DNA of 64,000 nucleotides, taken from the NCBI GenBank assembly GCA_964348665.1, contig CAYGDP010000003.1, forward strand, positions 1 through 64,000, read 5' to 3'. A program made the translations under genes and the position numbers. The stretch is from CAYGDP01 sp964348665. GTDB lineage: Bacteria > Verrucomicrobiota > Verrucomicrobiia > Palsa-1439 > CAYGDP01. The notes beneath the pieces are model-generated. The model saw only the letters and a program-made list of their open reading frames with translations, was not told where the DNA came from and made no database searches. This document shows positions 49,747 to 57,975 of this stretch, piece after piece. Within the stretch, counting starts at the first letter, position 1; the number at the start of each line of letters is the position of its first letter.

Positions 49747-50628
49747 ATGACTTTGTTTACCAAATTCCGCTCCGCCCTCTCCAAGACGGGCGATTCACTG
49801 CGTCGCGCGCTCGGCCGCCCCGTCTTCGATGCCAAATCACTCGCCGACCTAGAAGCCACCCTCCTTGCCGCCGACTTCGGCCCTGCTGTCACCGCCGATA
49901 TCCTCGCTGAAATCAAACGTCAGGCGGGCAAAGGCGACATTACAGTTATCGCTAAACAAATTATCGAACTAACCCTTTCAAAAACTTCCACACCACTCCA
50001 TCACTCCACCACTCCATCACTCCAGGTAATTCTCCTTGTCGGCGTCAACGGTACTGGCAAAACCACCACCGCTGCCCGGCTCGCTCACCACTATAAATTA
50101 CAAGGTAAAACTGTCCTGCTCGCCGCCTGCGATACGTTTCGCGCCGCCGCCATTGACCAACTCAAAATCTGGGGACAACGCGTCGGTTGCGAAGTCGTTG
50201 CGCGTGACGCGGGCGCCGACGCTGCCGCCGTCGCCCACGACGCCGTCGCCGCTGCGGTAGCGAAAAAATCTGAAGTTCTCATCCTCGACACAGCCGGCCG
50301 CCAGCACACAAAGTCAAACCTGATGACCGAGTTGCAAAAAATCCATCGTGTCCTCGGCAAAGTCCAGCCAGGCGCGCCCCACGAAACACTGCTGGTTCTA
50401 GACGCCACTACCGGCATGAACGCCCTCACGCAAGCGCGCGAATTTCACAAAGCCGTCCCGCTCACGGGTTTGATCGTCTGCAAACTCGACGGCACCGCCA
50501 AAGGCGGAATCGTCGTCGCCATCGCCCGCGAACTGAACCTCCCCGTCCGCTTCATCGGCCTCGGCGAACAACTCGATGATCTCCAGCCATTCGACGCAAA
50601 AGAATTTGCCAAGGCGTTGTTTGAGTAG
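49747..50628 (+). CDS. ftsY: Signal recognition particle receptor FtsY, with repeat-derived linker
   Basis: A membrane-associated GTPase that receives SRP-ribosome complexes. The 293 aa hold an N domain (about 1-80) and a G domain (about 93-293) with GVNGTGKTTTAARLA (about 99-113), DTFRAAAIDQL, DTAGRQHTKSNLM and the C-terminal GLGEQLDDLQPFDA. The junction of N and G (residues about 80-93, STPLHHSTTPSLQ) is encoded by four tandem octamers CACTCCAN (49994-50025) and replaces a normally short connector. There is no acidic N-terminal A domain. Confidence 0.95.
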   Translation: MTLFTKFRSALSKTGDSLRRALGRPVFDAKSLADLEATLLAADFGPAVTADILAEIKRQAGKGDITVIAKQIIELTLSKTSTPLHHSTTPSLQVILLVGVNGTGKTTTAARLAHHYKLQGKTVLLAACDTFRAAAIDQLKIWGQRVGCEVVARDAGADAAAVAHDAVAAAVAKKSEVLILDTAGRQHTKSNLMTELQKIHRVLGKVQPGAPHETLLVLDATTGMNALTQAREFHKAVPLTGLIVCKLDGTAKGGIVVAIARELNLPVRFIGLGEQLDDLQPFDAKEFAKALFE

Positions 50629-50699
50629 AACACGTAACTGCGAGTAGACATTCTAATTATCAACACGCAATAGCATGCTCTACATGGTATTCTCCACTT

Positions 50700-51719
50700 G
50701 TGGCTTCAACCAAACATGACGAACGATTCATGCATCGCGCTCTGGAACTAGCGCGGTGTGGTTTGGGGCTAACTTCGCCAAATCCCACTGTGGGTGCGGT
50801 GATTGTCCGCAATGGGAAAATCGTCGGAGAAGGATGGCATCGTCGTGCGGGCGCGGCACACGCGGAGGTAGAAGCTCTGCGAAGAGCGAAGGAAGATGGG
50901 CGTGGGGCGACTTTGTATGTAACGCTCGAACCGTGTTGTACCTTTGGTCGCACGCCGCCTTGCACTGATGCGATCATCCGCGCGGGAATTCGACGCGTAG
51001 TTGTTGGCGCAACCGATCCAAACCCGAACCATGCGGGACGCGGACTCAAGATTCTACGGCAAGCCGGAGTGTTGGTGACCACTGGGATTTTGGAAAATAA
51101 ATGTCAGGAATTGAACGAAGCATTCAATAAGTGGGTCACGACAGGGATTCCATTTGTTATCGCAAAGGCGGCGATGACACTCGACGGCAAGATTGCCGAC
51201 AAGAATCGCCGGTCGCGATGGATTACCTGTCTTGAATCGGGAGTGGCAGGGCATACCTTGCGATCACAAGTAGATGCAATGATCATTGGCGCAGGAACGT
51301 TACGTGCCGATAACCCGCGGCTAACGGTGAGATTGGCGAGTCATACAAAACAGCCCTGGAGAATCATCCTCACCCGCTCCGGTCGGTTGCCCCGGGCGGC
51401 GCACGTCTTTACAGACCGATGGCGGGATCGAACTCTTGTGTTCCGCAACAAAAGCTGGAAAACGGTCCTGCGCGAGTTGGGGAGACGGGGAATGACCAGT
51501 GTCATTCTGGAAGGCGGTGGTGAGACTCTCGCCAGCGCGTTTGCTGCCGGCGTGGTGGACAAGGTCTATTTCTTCTACGCGCCGAAGTTCGTTGGCGGCA
51601 CCGGGGCGATTACGTCGGTGGAAGGCAACGGATTACCTCCAATTCAATTGGAAAAAGTTCAATGGCGCAAAACTGGCAACGATTTGCTCGTGGCGGCGCG
51701 CGTCATTTCCAAATGCTGA
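50700..51719 (+). CDS. ribD: Bifunctional pyrimidine deaminase/reductase of riboflavin synthesis
   Basis: The 339 aa combine a deaminase (about 1-145) with the zinc site HAEVEAL and PCCTFGRTPPC, and a reductase (about 150-335) with AKAAMTLDGKIAD, RADNPRLTVR and VILEGGGETLASAF. Together they convert the RibA product to the pyrimidine used by RibH. The start is GTG at 50700; an ATG at 50730 would cut into the deaminase. ribE is the next gene. No FMN riboswitch was recognised upstream. Confidence 0.95.
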   Translation: MASTKHDERFMHRALELARCGLGLTSPNPTVGAVIVRNGKIVGEGWHRRAGAAHAEVEALRRAKEDGRGATLYVTLEPCCTFGRTPPCTDAIIRAGIRRVVVGATDPNPNHAGRGLKILRQAGVLVTTGILENKCQELNEAFNKWVTTGIPFVIAKAAMTLDGKIADKNRRSRWITCLESGVAGHTLRSQVDAMIIGAGTLRADNPRLTVRLASHTKQPWRIILTRSGRLPRAAHVFTDRWRDRTLVFRNKSWKTVLRELGRRGMTSVILEGGGETLASAFAAGVVDKVYFFYAPKFVGGTGAITSVEGNGLPPIQLEKVQWRKTGNDLLVAARVISKC

Positions 51720-51858
51720 CGAAGTCTCCTGGATTCACAACACCAGTTCTTGCGATAAACTTTGTTACAATTGGAACATAGTTTGGTGCAATGGCAACCC
51801 CGGATTTTACACCGCTCTAGGCTCGACAAATGTATCCTTACTCCCCTATCGTTCGGGT

Positions 51859-52461
51859 ATGTTCACCGGAATCGTTGAAGAAACGGGGTGCGTCGAGTCA
51901 TTAACGCCGACAAAACGGAGCGTCAGACTATCGATCTCGTCTCGGAAAATTGCGGAGGGCCTGCGCAAGGGTGATAGCGTTGCGATCAATGGTACGTGTC
52001 TCACTGTGGCGGAGCGTCGTCGGGGCGTACTGGTTTTTGATGTCCTCCGGGAAACGCTGAAGCGAACCAACCTTCGCCTCCTGCGAACTGGCGATGCTGT
52101 TAACCTGGAGCGTTCGCTACGGTATGGCGCGCGCATGAGCGGCCATTTCGTAACCGGTCACGTGGATGGCACTGGTCGCATCAAACGCATCGAGAAGCGC
52201 GGCCGCGATTTCTATCTCGAAATCACCGCGCCGAAATCCGTGATGGATTCTGTTTTGCTCAAAGGCTCCATCGCGGTGGATGGCATCAGCCTGACCGTTG
52301 CCGAAGTCTCGACAAAGTCGTTTGCCGTCTGGATCATTCCGCACACGCGCCGGGTGACAAATCTCTCGGGCCGGAAGGCGGGCGACCTAGCGAATCTCGA
52401 AGCGGATTTGCTTGGAAAATATGCCCTAAAATTCTTGAAACGTTCAAGTCGTTCCCACTAA
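51859..52461 (+). CDS. ribE: Riboflavin synthase alpha subunit
   Basis: Dismutates lumazine to riboflavin. The 200 aa show the family start MFTGIVEETG and two lumazine-binding barrels: one with VAINGTCLTV, the second with GSIAVDGISLTV, plus GHFVTGHVDGTG. The length is normal. The 139-bp gap from ribD has no recognisable element. The 3' end overlaps the convergent minus-strand gene by 4 bp. Confidence 0.95.
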   Translation: MFTGIVEETGCVESLTPTKRSVRLSISSRKIAEGLRKGDSVAINGTCLTVAERRRGVLVFDVLRETLKRTNLRLLRTGDAVNLERSLRYGARMSGHFVTGHVDGTGRIKRIEKRGRDFYLEITAPKSVMDSVLLKGSIAVDGISLTVAEVSTKSFAVWIIPHTRRVTNLSGRKAGDLANLEADLLGKYALKFLKRSSRSH

Positions 52462-54341
52462 ACTCGTTCCGGGATTTTCTGGTACTCCGCATTATTCGGT
52501 TCCAATCGTTTGGCCGTTTCGAATTCCGCGATTGCGCGATCGCTTGGTTTTCCGTCGGCTTTGGCATACAACAGCCCAAGCTGCCAATGATAGGAGGCTT
52601 GGTGAGGCGCGAGTTGGAGCGCATGCAGCAGCGTTTTGTGGGCTCGGTCAGAGAGCGAATGGTTATCCGCCTCGTAGTACTGCAAACCGAGATGCCAGTG
52701 ATAGTTGGCCCGGTTAGAATCGAGCGCGATGGCTTGTTTGGAAGCGGCAAAGGCGGCGTCGTACTCCCCGAGCTGCGCGCGCAATCTCCCGAGCAAATCC
52801 CAATAGACCGCGTCCGTTGGTTGCAGTTTCGTTGCGCGTTCGACAGTCGCAATCGCGGCGTACAGGTTCGGGCGTTGACCGAGGTGATCGCCCGCGCCAG
52901 TAAATTCGTAAGCCGCGCGCGCGCGAGTCACCAACGGCCAGATCGCCAACAAACACACGATCGCCATCGCAATGCGGACGATGCGGCAGGAAGCGCGTTC
53001 CGGCTGCGACACCACAAGCGGGGTGTTGAATCCCTCGACGGCGCCAAGCAGAATGAAGGCGGGCAGCGCGATCCCCGCGATGTAAAGGTCGAAATCCATC
53101 GCGTTGTGCCACATCCAGCCGAGTAATCCCGCTCCTAGACCCGCGGTAATCCGCCAGTTCGCTTTCTTGGAAAACCGCCAGAGCGCGCCAAACAACCCGA
53201 CCGTCCAAAGAGCAGTGAAACTTGCGAACCCGAGCACGCCGGAGTCGCTGGCCATTTGAACGTAATTATTGTGCGCCAGCCGCGCAAATTCGGATGTCGG
53301 CGTTTTGTACGCTGAGTGAATCGAGCCAAACGTAAGCGGGCCGGTGCCGACAGCTGGATGATCCGCAAAAATTTTCGCCGCCGCCTGCCAATAACCAATC
53401 CGCTTGCCGCCGGTGCTCACTGCGTAACGAAAATCGCTCACGCCGTAGCCAATCATCAACACCACAACCGCCACCGCAATGGTGCTGATGGCGATGTAAA
53501 ACCGCTGTTTGCGCGAGATCGGCAAAAACAACAGCGTTGTCACCCCCGCCAGCGCGAACGCCAGCAGTCCTCCTTTGCTTCGTGTCCAAACCAGACAGAG
53601 CCCCACGGCCACCACCATTATCGTAGCGAGTGTTATCTGCGCCCCGCGTGTGAATTTTTCCCGCCAGAGCCAGACTGCTACGAGACAGGGACCCAATGTA
53701 AGCGCCAAAAAACCAGCCAAGGCAGGCGGATAAACCAATGACGAAAAAATCCGAACACCGCGAGGGTCGTGAATTTTCCGTAGAACACCTTCTTGTAATG
53801 ATTCCGGACGGTACTGCTCCGCCCACGCGGCCGTTCGCGCCAATCCACCGGCTTTCTGGATGAACCCGATCCAACAAACGATTACCAGCGATGCGGCGAG
53901 CATGGTCAACAACACGCGCAGGTCGCGCTCATCGCGCACCGCCAAAACCGCGAGGTAATAACAAAGGGTTGCTGCGGAGAAGAGCGCCAGCGCATCGAGC
54001 GACGCTTGGCGATACATTGAAAATGGCGCGGCGATCGATTGCGTGGCCAACCATGCCAACGGCAGCCAAAACGACCAGGGACGATCCGAAATTTGAAACC
54101 GGATTCTCGAAATCCCCAGCGCATACGAAGCGAGAAGGAGAACCGCGATGAATCCAAACGTGGGATGCCAGTTTGAAAATATAAATTCCAAGAAGTTGCG
54201 TGGCGCGATCTCGCCCGATATTGCCTCGATGGGATTGCCGAATTTCAGTGGCGCGAGAAAAATCAGCAATCCCAGGCTGATCAATAGGAATCGTCGCGAG
54301 TTCACGGGGCAATAGTAGACGCGAATCTGCCGCTCGTCCAC
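52458..54341 (-). CDS. O-antigen ligase/polymerase-like membrane protein with TPR tail
   Basis: A 627-aa inner-membrane protein with about 11-12 hydrophobic helices (residues 15-430) and a Wzy_C/O-antigen-ligase-type loop (RLAHNNYVQMASDSGVLGF near 340). The C-terminal cytoplasmic or periplasmic part (about 490-627) contains three TPR-like repeats (AVYWDLLGRLRAQLGEYDAAFAAS, YHWHLGLQYY, YHWQLGLLYA). It probably transfers or polymerises surface glycan; the donor is unknown. The GTG start abuts the holB stop (TGAGTG). A second GTG at 54305 is possible. Confidence 0.85.
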   Translation of the reverse strand: MDERQIRVYYCPVNSRRFLLISLGLLIFLAPLKFGNPIEAISGEIAPRNFLEFIFSNWHPTFGFIAVLLLASYALGISRIRFQISDRPWSFWLPLAWLATQSIAAPFSMYRQASLDALALFSAATLCYYLAVLAVRDERDLRVLLTMLAASLVIVCWIGFIQKAGGLARTAAWAEQYRPESLQEGVLRKIHDPRGVRIFSSLVYPPALAGFLALTLGPCLVAVWLWREKFTRGAQITLATIMVVAVGLCLVWTRSKGGLLAFALAGVTTLLFLPISRKQRFYIAISTIAVAVVVLMIGYGVSDFRYAVSTGGKRIGYWQAAAKIFADHPAVGTGPLTFGSIHSAYKTPTSEFARLAHNNYVQMASDSGVLGFASFTALWTVGLFGALWRFSKKANWRITAGLGAGLLGWMWHNAMDFDLYIAGIALPAFILLGAVEGFNTPLVVSQPERASCRIVRIAMAIVCLLAIWPLVTRARAAYEFTGAGDHLGQRPNLYAAIATVERATKLQPTDAVYWDLLGRLRAQLGEYDAAFAASKQAIALDSNRANYHWHLGLQYYEADNHSLSDRAHKTLLHALQLAPHQASYHWQLGLLYAKADGKPSDRAIAEFETAKRLEPNNAEYQKIPERV

Positions 54342-55400
54342 TCACACATGAGAAAATAAGCCGGCTTGTGGTCGTCCGGGGCTTTCGAGATCACACAGTT
54401 CCAGGAGAGCGATCTCGAGAGCAAGCGTTTCATTGACGTTGCGGCCCAGTTGCTCCTGCAATGTCTCGAAAGCGGCAACGCGGGCCCGCCAATCCGCAGC
54501 CGGTCCTCGTGATGCCGCCAGTTTCTTCGCGCGCGACGCCTGCGCGGGATAGGCCAGCCATTGTTCGTCCGCGCCTTCCGCGCAGAGCATTACATCGCGC
54601 AGCCAACGCGCCAACGCCGCGAGGAGCAACGCCCGGTCGCGTGAATACTCCGCCACCGTTGCCGCTTCCAACATTTCTTCCTGATCCTTGACCCACTCGG
54701 GGCTGGTTTCCTTGTAGCGCTCAAGTTGCGCCCGCTCCTCGACGCGCGCCCCCGCCTCCTTTCGCATCTCCTCCAGTTGCGTTGTCAGCCATCCCAGAAA
54801 CCGATACGCCGCCGCGATTTTGGAATCCTTCGTTTCGAGGAGTTTTGTGAATTGATTCAACGCCTCTTTTTGCCGAGCGGAAACTTCCGCCGCAACGCCG
54901 GAGGCAAGAGTCACCCGCAAACAGCGCGACAGGATCGTCTCCAATAATCGCTGCGGCTCGGTCGTCAAAAGCAGGATCAGCGAATTCTCCGGCGGTTCTT
55001 CCAGCGTTTTCAGGAACGCGTTGGCCGCTTCCGGACCCAAACGGTCAGCCTCAACTACCACTGCCACCTTGATTCGTCCTTCTCCCGCCGCAAGATAAAG
55101 TGGTTGCTCCAATTCTCGAATCTGCTCGATCGCAATCCGACGCGATTTCGATTCAGGGCGAATCCAACGCACGTCGGGATGATTGCTCGCCCCGATTTTC
55201 TTGCACGCCGCGCACTGGTCGCAGGCGTCGTAGTCGTTCTTCTGGCAGTTCACGACCTTTGCAAGCTCGCGAGCCAGTGTTTCTGCCTCGGTAATGCTGT
55301 CCGCCACAAACAAATACGCGTGCGCCAACCGTTCCCGCTGAAGGCTCCGCTGCAAAATAGAGGCAGCGGTCTTTTGATGTTTGAAGCTTGACCAAGACAT
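54342..55400 (-). CDS. holB: DNA polymerase III delta-prime subunit
   Basis: A clamp-loader subunit. The 352 aa show the AAA+-like fold without a functional P-loop, as expected for delta-prime (LFVADSITEAETLARELAK where GKT would be). A zinc module has four Cys (CQKNDYDACDQCAAC), VEADRLGPEAANAFLKTLEEPP is the sensor region and LSRC the SRC motif. The C-terminal collar domain is divergent. The start is 3 nt downstream of the tmk stop; tmk-holB is a common pair. Confidence 0.93.
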   Translation of the reverse strand: MSWSSFKHQKTAASILQRSLQRERLAHAYLFVADSITEAETLARELAKVVNCQKNDYDACDQCAACKKIGASNHPDVRWIRPESKSRRIAIEQIRELEQPLYLAAGEGRIKVAVVVEADRLGPEAANAFLKTLEEPPENSLILLLTTEPQRLLETILSRCLRVTLASGVAAEVSARQKEALNQFTKLLETKDSKIAAAYRFLGWLTTQLEEMRKEAGARVEERAQLERYKETSPEWVKDQEEMLEAATVAEYSRDRALLLAALARWLRDVMLCAEGADEQWLAYPAQASRAKKLAASRGPAADWRARVAAFETLQEQLGRNVNETLALEIALLELCDLESPGRPQAGLFSHV

Positions 55401-55403
55401 GGG

Positions 55404-56039
55404 TTATTCAATCTCTCCTTGGACGATTTTCCAGATGGCAACCGCAACCTTGATTTCACTCGTGTCGGCTTTTACAACCACAAACCGGCGAGGTTCTTCC
55501 CGCGCCAGCTTGAGAAAGCCCGCGCGGACTCGCTCATAAAACTTTTCGTCCAGCTCGCCCATACGATCGGGTGACTTTGTGCTCGATCGCTTGTCGGCAC
55601 GCTCAAGCCCGACACGTACATCCACATCCAGCAAAATTGTCAGGTGCGGCCAGCAATTGCCGACCGCCATATCATTGATGGCGCGCACGAGTTTCATGTC
55701 GAGTTGGCGCCCAAACCCTTGATACGCCGTGGTCGAATCCGCGAACCGGTCGCAGACGACAATGTTGCCGCGATAGAGCGCAGGCCAAATGACTTCCCGA
55801 ACCAATTGGGCGCGAGCGGCGGCAAAGAGCAAGAGTTCGCCCTCGGCGCAAAGTGTGTCCACGCCTCGCGATTCCTTGAGCAAATCACGGATCCGCTCGC
55901 CGATGGCCGACCCGCCCGGCTCGCGCGTTAGCACAACCTTATGACCGGCGCGTTGGAGCCGCGCGGCGAGTCGCGCCGCCTGCGTGGATTTGCCGCAGCC
56001 TTCGCCGCCTTCGAGTGAGATGAACAAGCCTCGCTTCAT
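55404..56039 (-). CDS. tmk: Thymidylate kinase
   Basis: Phosphorylates dTMP to dTDP. The 211 aa contain the P-loop EGGEGCGKSTQ (about 10-20), TREPGGSAIGERIR (the dTMP-binding DRY-equivalent region follows as CDRFADSTTAYQG) and a LID segment with Arg (KRSSTKSPDRM). The ATG at 56039 overlaps the cysS stop by 4 nt (ATGA). A longer frame upstream lies inside cysS and is rejected. Confidence 0.95.
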   Translation of the reverse strand: MKRGLFISLEGGEGCGKSTQAARLAARLQRAGHKVVLTREPGGSAIGERIRDLLKESRGVDTLCAEGELLLFAAARAQLVREVIWPALYRGNIVVCDRFADSTTAYQGFGRQLDMKLVRAINDMAVGNCWPHLTILLDVDVRVGLERADKRSSTKSPDRMGELDEKFYERVRAGFLKLAREEPRRFVVVKADTSEIKVAVAIWKIVQGEIE

Positions 56040-57418
56040 GATCCTTTCTTCAATCGTGGGCCTTTCGGCGTATCTTCTATGACCCAACCTTTTTCTTTCA
56101 ATTCAGCGCGAATGGCATCGGATCGCTTGAAATCCTTTGCTTTGCGCGCGGTTTCACGATCGGTAAGAAGCTGTTGTAATTCGGGCGGCGCTTCCACTTG
56201 TGGCAATCCAAAGCCAAGAACGGCGTCGAGTTTCTGCCACTCACCGAGAATTGCGGCTGCTTCCGGTGGCATCAGCGCCCCATCGGCAATACGCTTATTC
56301 GTTTCACGGATAAAATCGAAAAGATGACCGAGCGCAGCGCTGACGTTTAGATCGTCGTCGAGCGCGGTGAAGAATTGAGTTTCGAGATTCGAGGACGAGG
56401 ACGAGGACGAGGACGATAGTTCCTGAATTTTTAGCAGAAACTCGTCGAGACGGGAGAGCGCGGCGCGCGCGGCGGCGAGGCCGTCAAAGGTGAAATTAAG
56501 CGGCAGCCGATAATGGACACTCAGCAGCAAGTACCGCAGTTCGCGCCCTGTCCAGCCTTTTGCAATCAGATCGCGCAGCGTATAGAAGTTGCCGAGCGAT
56601 TTGCTCATCTTTTTTCCGTCCACAAGCAGGTGTGCGTTGTGTAACCAGTAGCGGACGAACGGTTTGCCGGTGGCGGCTTCACTCTGGGCAATTTCGTTTT
56701 CGTGATGAGGAAAAATCAGGTCTTCGCCGCCGCAATGGATATCGAAACTCTCGCCGAGATGTTTCATGCTCATCACACTGCACTCGATATGCCAGCCGGG
56801 ACGACCGCGTCCCCACGGCGAATCCCACGCCACGTCGCCGTCTGCGGCATCTGTCGCCTTCCAGAGCGCAAAATCCGCGACGGTTTCCTTGGCATACTCG
56901 TCACGGGCGACACGGGCGCCGAGTTGAAGGTCGTCGAGCTTGCGATGGGAGAGCTTGAGATAGTCGGGGAACGACTGGATCGAATAGTAGACCGAGCCAT
57001 CCGCCGCGACATAGGCGTGTTTTTTGGCAATGAGCCGCTCAATGAGGGCGATCATGTCGGGGATTGTCTCGGTGGCGCGCGGGATGATATGGGCGCGACG
57101 GATGTTCAGAGAGTCGAGATCGCGAAAAAATTCCTGCGTATAAAAGCCCGTGATTTCCGGGAGCGACTTGCCGCTTTCGCGAACCGCGCGGATGATTTTG
57201 TCTTCCACGTCAGTGATGTTCATGACTTGGGTGACCGTGTAGCCGCGGGCTTCGAGAGTTCGGCGGAGAAGATCGTCGAACAGGAACGCGCGGAGATTGC
57301 CAATCTGCGCATAGTTGTACACCGTCGGGCCGCAGGTGTAGAGGCCGACGCGCGGCGGAGCGAGCGGCGTGAAATCTTCGACGCGTTGCGTCAGGGTATT
57401 GAAAAAACGGAGAGCCAT
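56036..57418 (-). CDS. cysS: Cysteinyl-tRNA synthetase with polyserine insertion
   Basis: Charges tRNA-Cys. The 460 aa contain the zinc Cys in YTCGPTVYNYAQIGN (27-41), MSMKHLGESFDIHCGGEDLIFPHHENEIAQSEA and KMSKSLGN (near 275). Two oddities are seen. The HIGH-type motif reads AQIGN, with Gln38 in place of the first His. Residues about 335-343 are nine consecutive Ser encoded by four GAGGAC hexamers on the plus strand (56391-56414), just before TQFFTALDDDLNVSAAL. The start overlaps the ispF stop by 1 nt. Confidence 0.95.
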   Translation of the reverse strand: MALRFFNTLTQRVEDFTPLAPPRVGLYTCGPTVYNYAQIGNLRAFLFDDLLRRTLEARGYTVTQVMNITDVEDKIIRAVRESGKSLPEITGFYTQEFFRDLDSLNIRRAHIIPRATETIPDMIALIERLIAKKHAYVAADGSVYYSIQSFPDYLKLSHRKLDDLQLGARVARDEYAKETVADFALWKATDAADGDVAWDSPWGRGRPGWHIECSVMSMKHLGESFDIHCGGEDLIFPHHENEIAQSEAATGKPFVRYWLHNAHLLVDGKKMSKSLGNFYTLRDLIAKGWTGRELRYLLLSVHYRLPLNFTFDGLAAARAALSRLDEFLLKIQELSSSSSSSSSNLETQFFTALDDDLNVSAALGHLFDFIRETNKRIADGALMPPEAAAILGEWQKLDAVLGFGLPQVEAPPELQQLLTDRETARKAKDFKRSDAIRAELKEKGWVIEDTPKGPRLKKGS

Positions 57419-57903
57419 TAGGCGGGGATTTTTTGTTCGATGCTGGCTACAGCCATCGCGGCGATACCTTCGCCTCGACCACAGAAGCCCATTCCTTCTG
57501 TCGTTGTGGCTTTGACGCCGATTTGATGCGCGTGAATGCGCAGCGCGCCCGCAAGCCGTTCCTTCATGGCGGCGATGTGCGGCGCAAGTTTTGGCGCTTC
57601 ACACAAGACGGTGCAATCAATATTCGTGATCGCCGCGCCGCCACCGCGGACTTTCTTGGCGACTTCTTCGAGAATGATCATCGAATCAATCCCATCCCAG
57701 CGCGGATCGTCCACGGGGAAATGCTTGCCGATGTCACTCTCGCCGACCGCGCCCAGCAAGGCATCCGCAATTGCGTGCGCCAGCGCGTCGGCGTCCGAGT
57801 GCCCATCCAAACCAAGCTCATACGGAATGTGAACGCCGCCGAGAATGAGTTTTCGTCCGCGAACGAACCGATGCACGTCGAAACCGATGCCGACACGATT
57901 CAT
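57418..57903 (-). CDS. ispF: 2-C-methyl-D-erythritol 2,4-cyclodiphosphate synthase
   Basis: An MEP-pathway enzyme of isoprenoid synthesis. The 161 aa begin MNRVGIGFDVHRF with the zinc-site DVH, then LGLDGHSDADALAHAIADALLGA, DIGKHFPVDD and a C-terminal ATTTEGMGFCGRGEGIAAMA. The start at 57903 fits the family length; the longer frame upstream reads through a repeat element. TATAGT (57910-57915 on the minus strand) ends 6 nt before the ATG, so the mRNA may be leaderless. No ispD is adjacent. Confidence 0.96.
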   Translation of the reverse strand: MNRVGIGFDVHRFVRGRKLILGGVHIPYELGLDGHSDADALAHAIADALLGAVGESDIGKHFPVDDPRWDGIDSMIILEEVAKKVRGGGAAITNIDCTVLCEAPKLAPHIAAMKERLAGALRIHAHQIGVKATTTEGMGFCGRGEGIAAMAVASIEQKIPA

Positions 57904-57938
57904 GCGGGGACTATAGCAATGGAAATGCTGGAACGAAA

Positions 57939-57975
57939 GAGATTCTTCTCCCGCGAGGGCTGGATCAGAATGACG
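57939..57975. repeat. Partial TCTGAG-family element at the sua5 3' end
   Basis: GAGATTCTTC (57939-57948) and TCAGAATGACG (57965-57975) flank CTCCCGCGAGGGCTGGA. These are the two conserved ends of one arm of the element seen at 9182-9266 and 47563-47652, here with a different centre. Its TCA supplies the stop codon of sua5. Confidence 0.6.

Noticed and set aside
50629..50699. FMN riboswitch before ribD
   Set aside because: The gap is 71 bp with no matching conserved elements.
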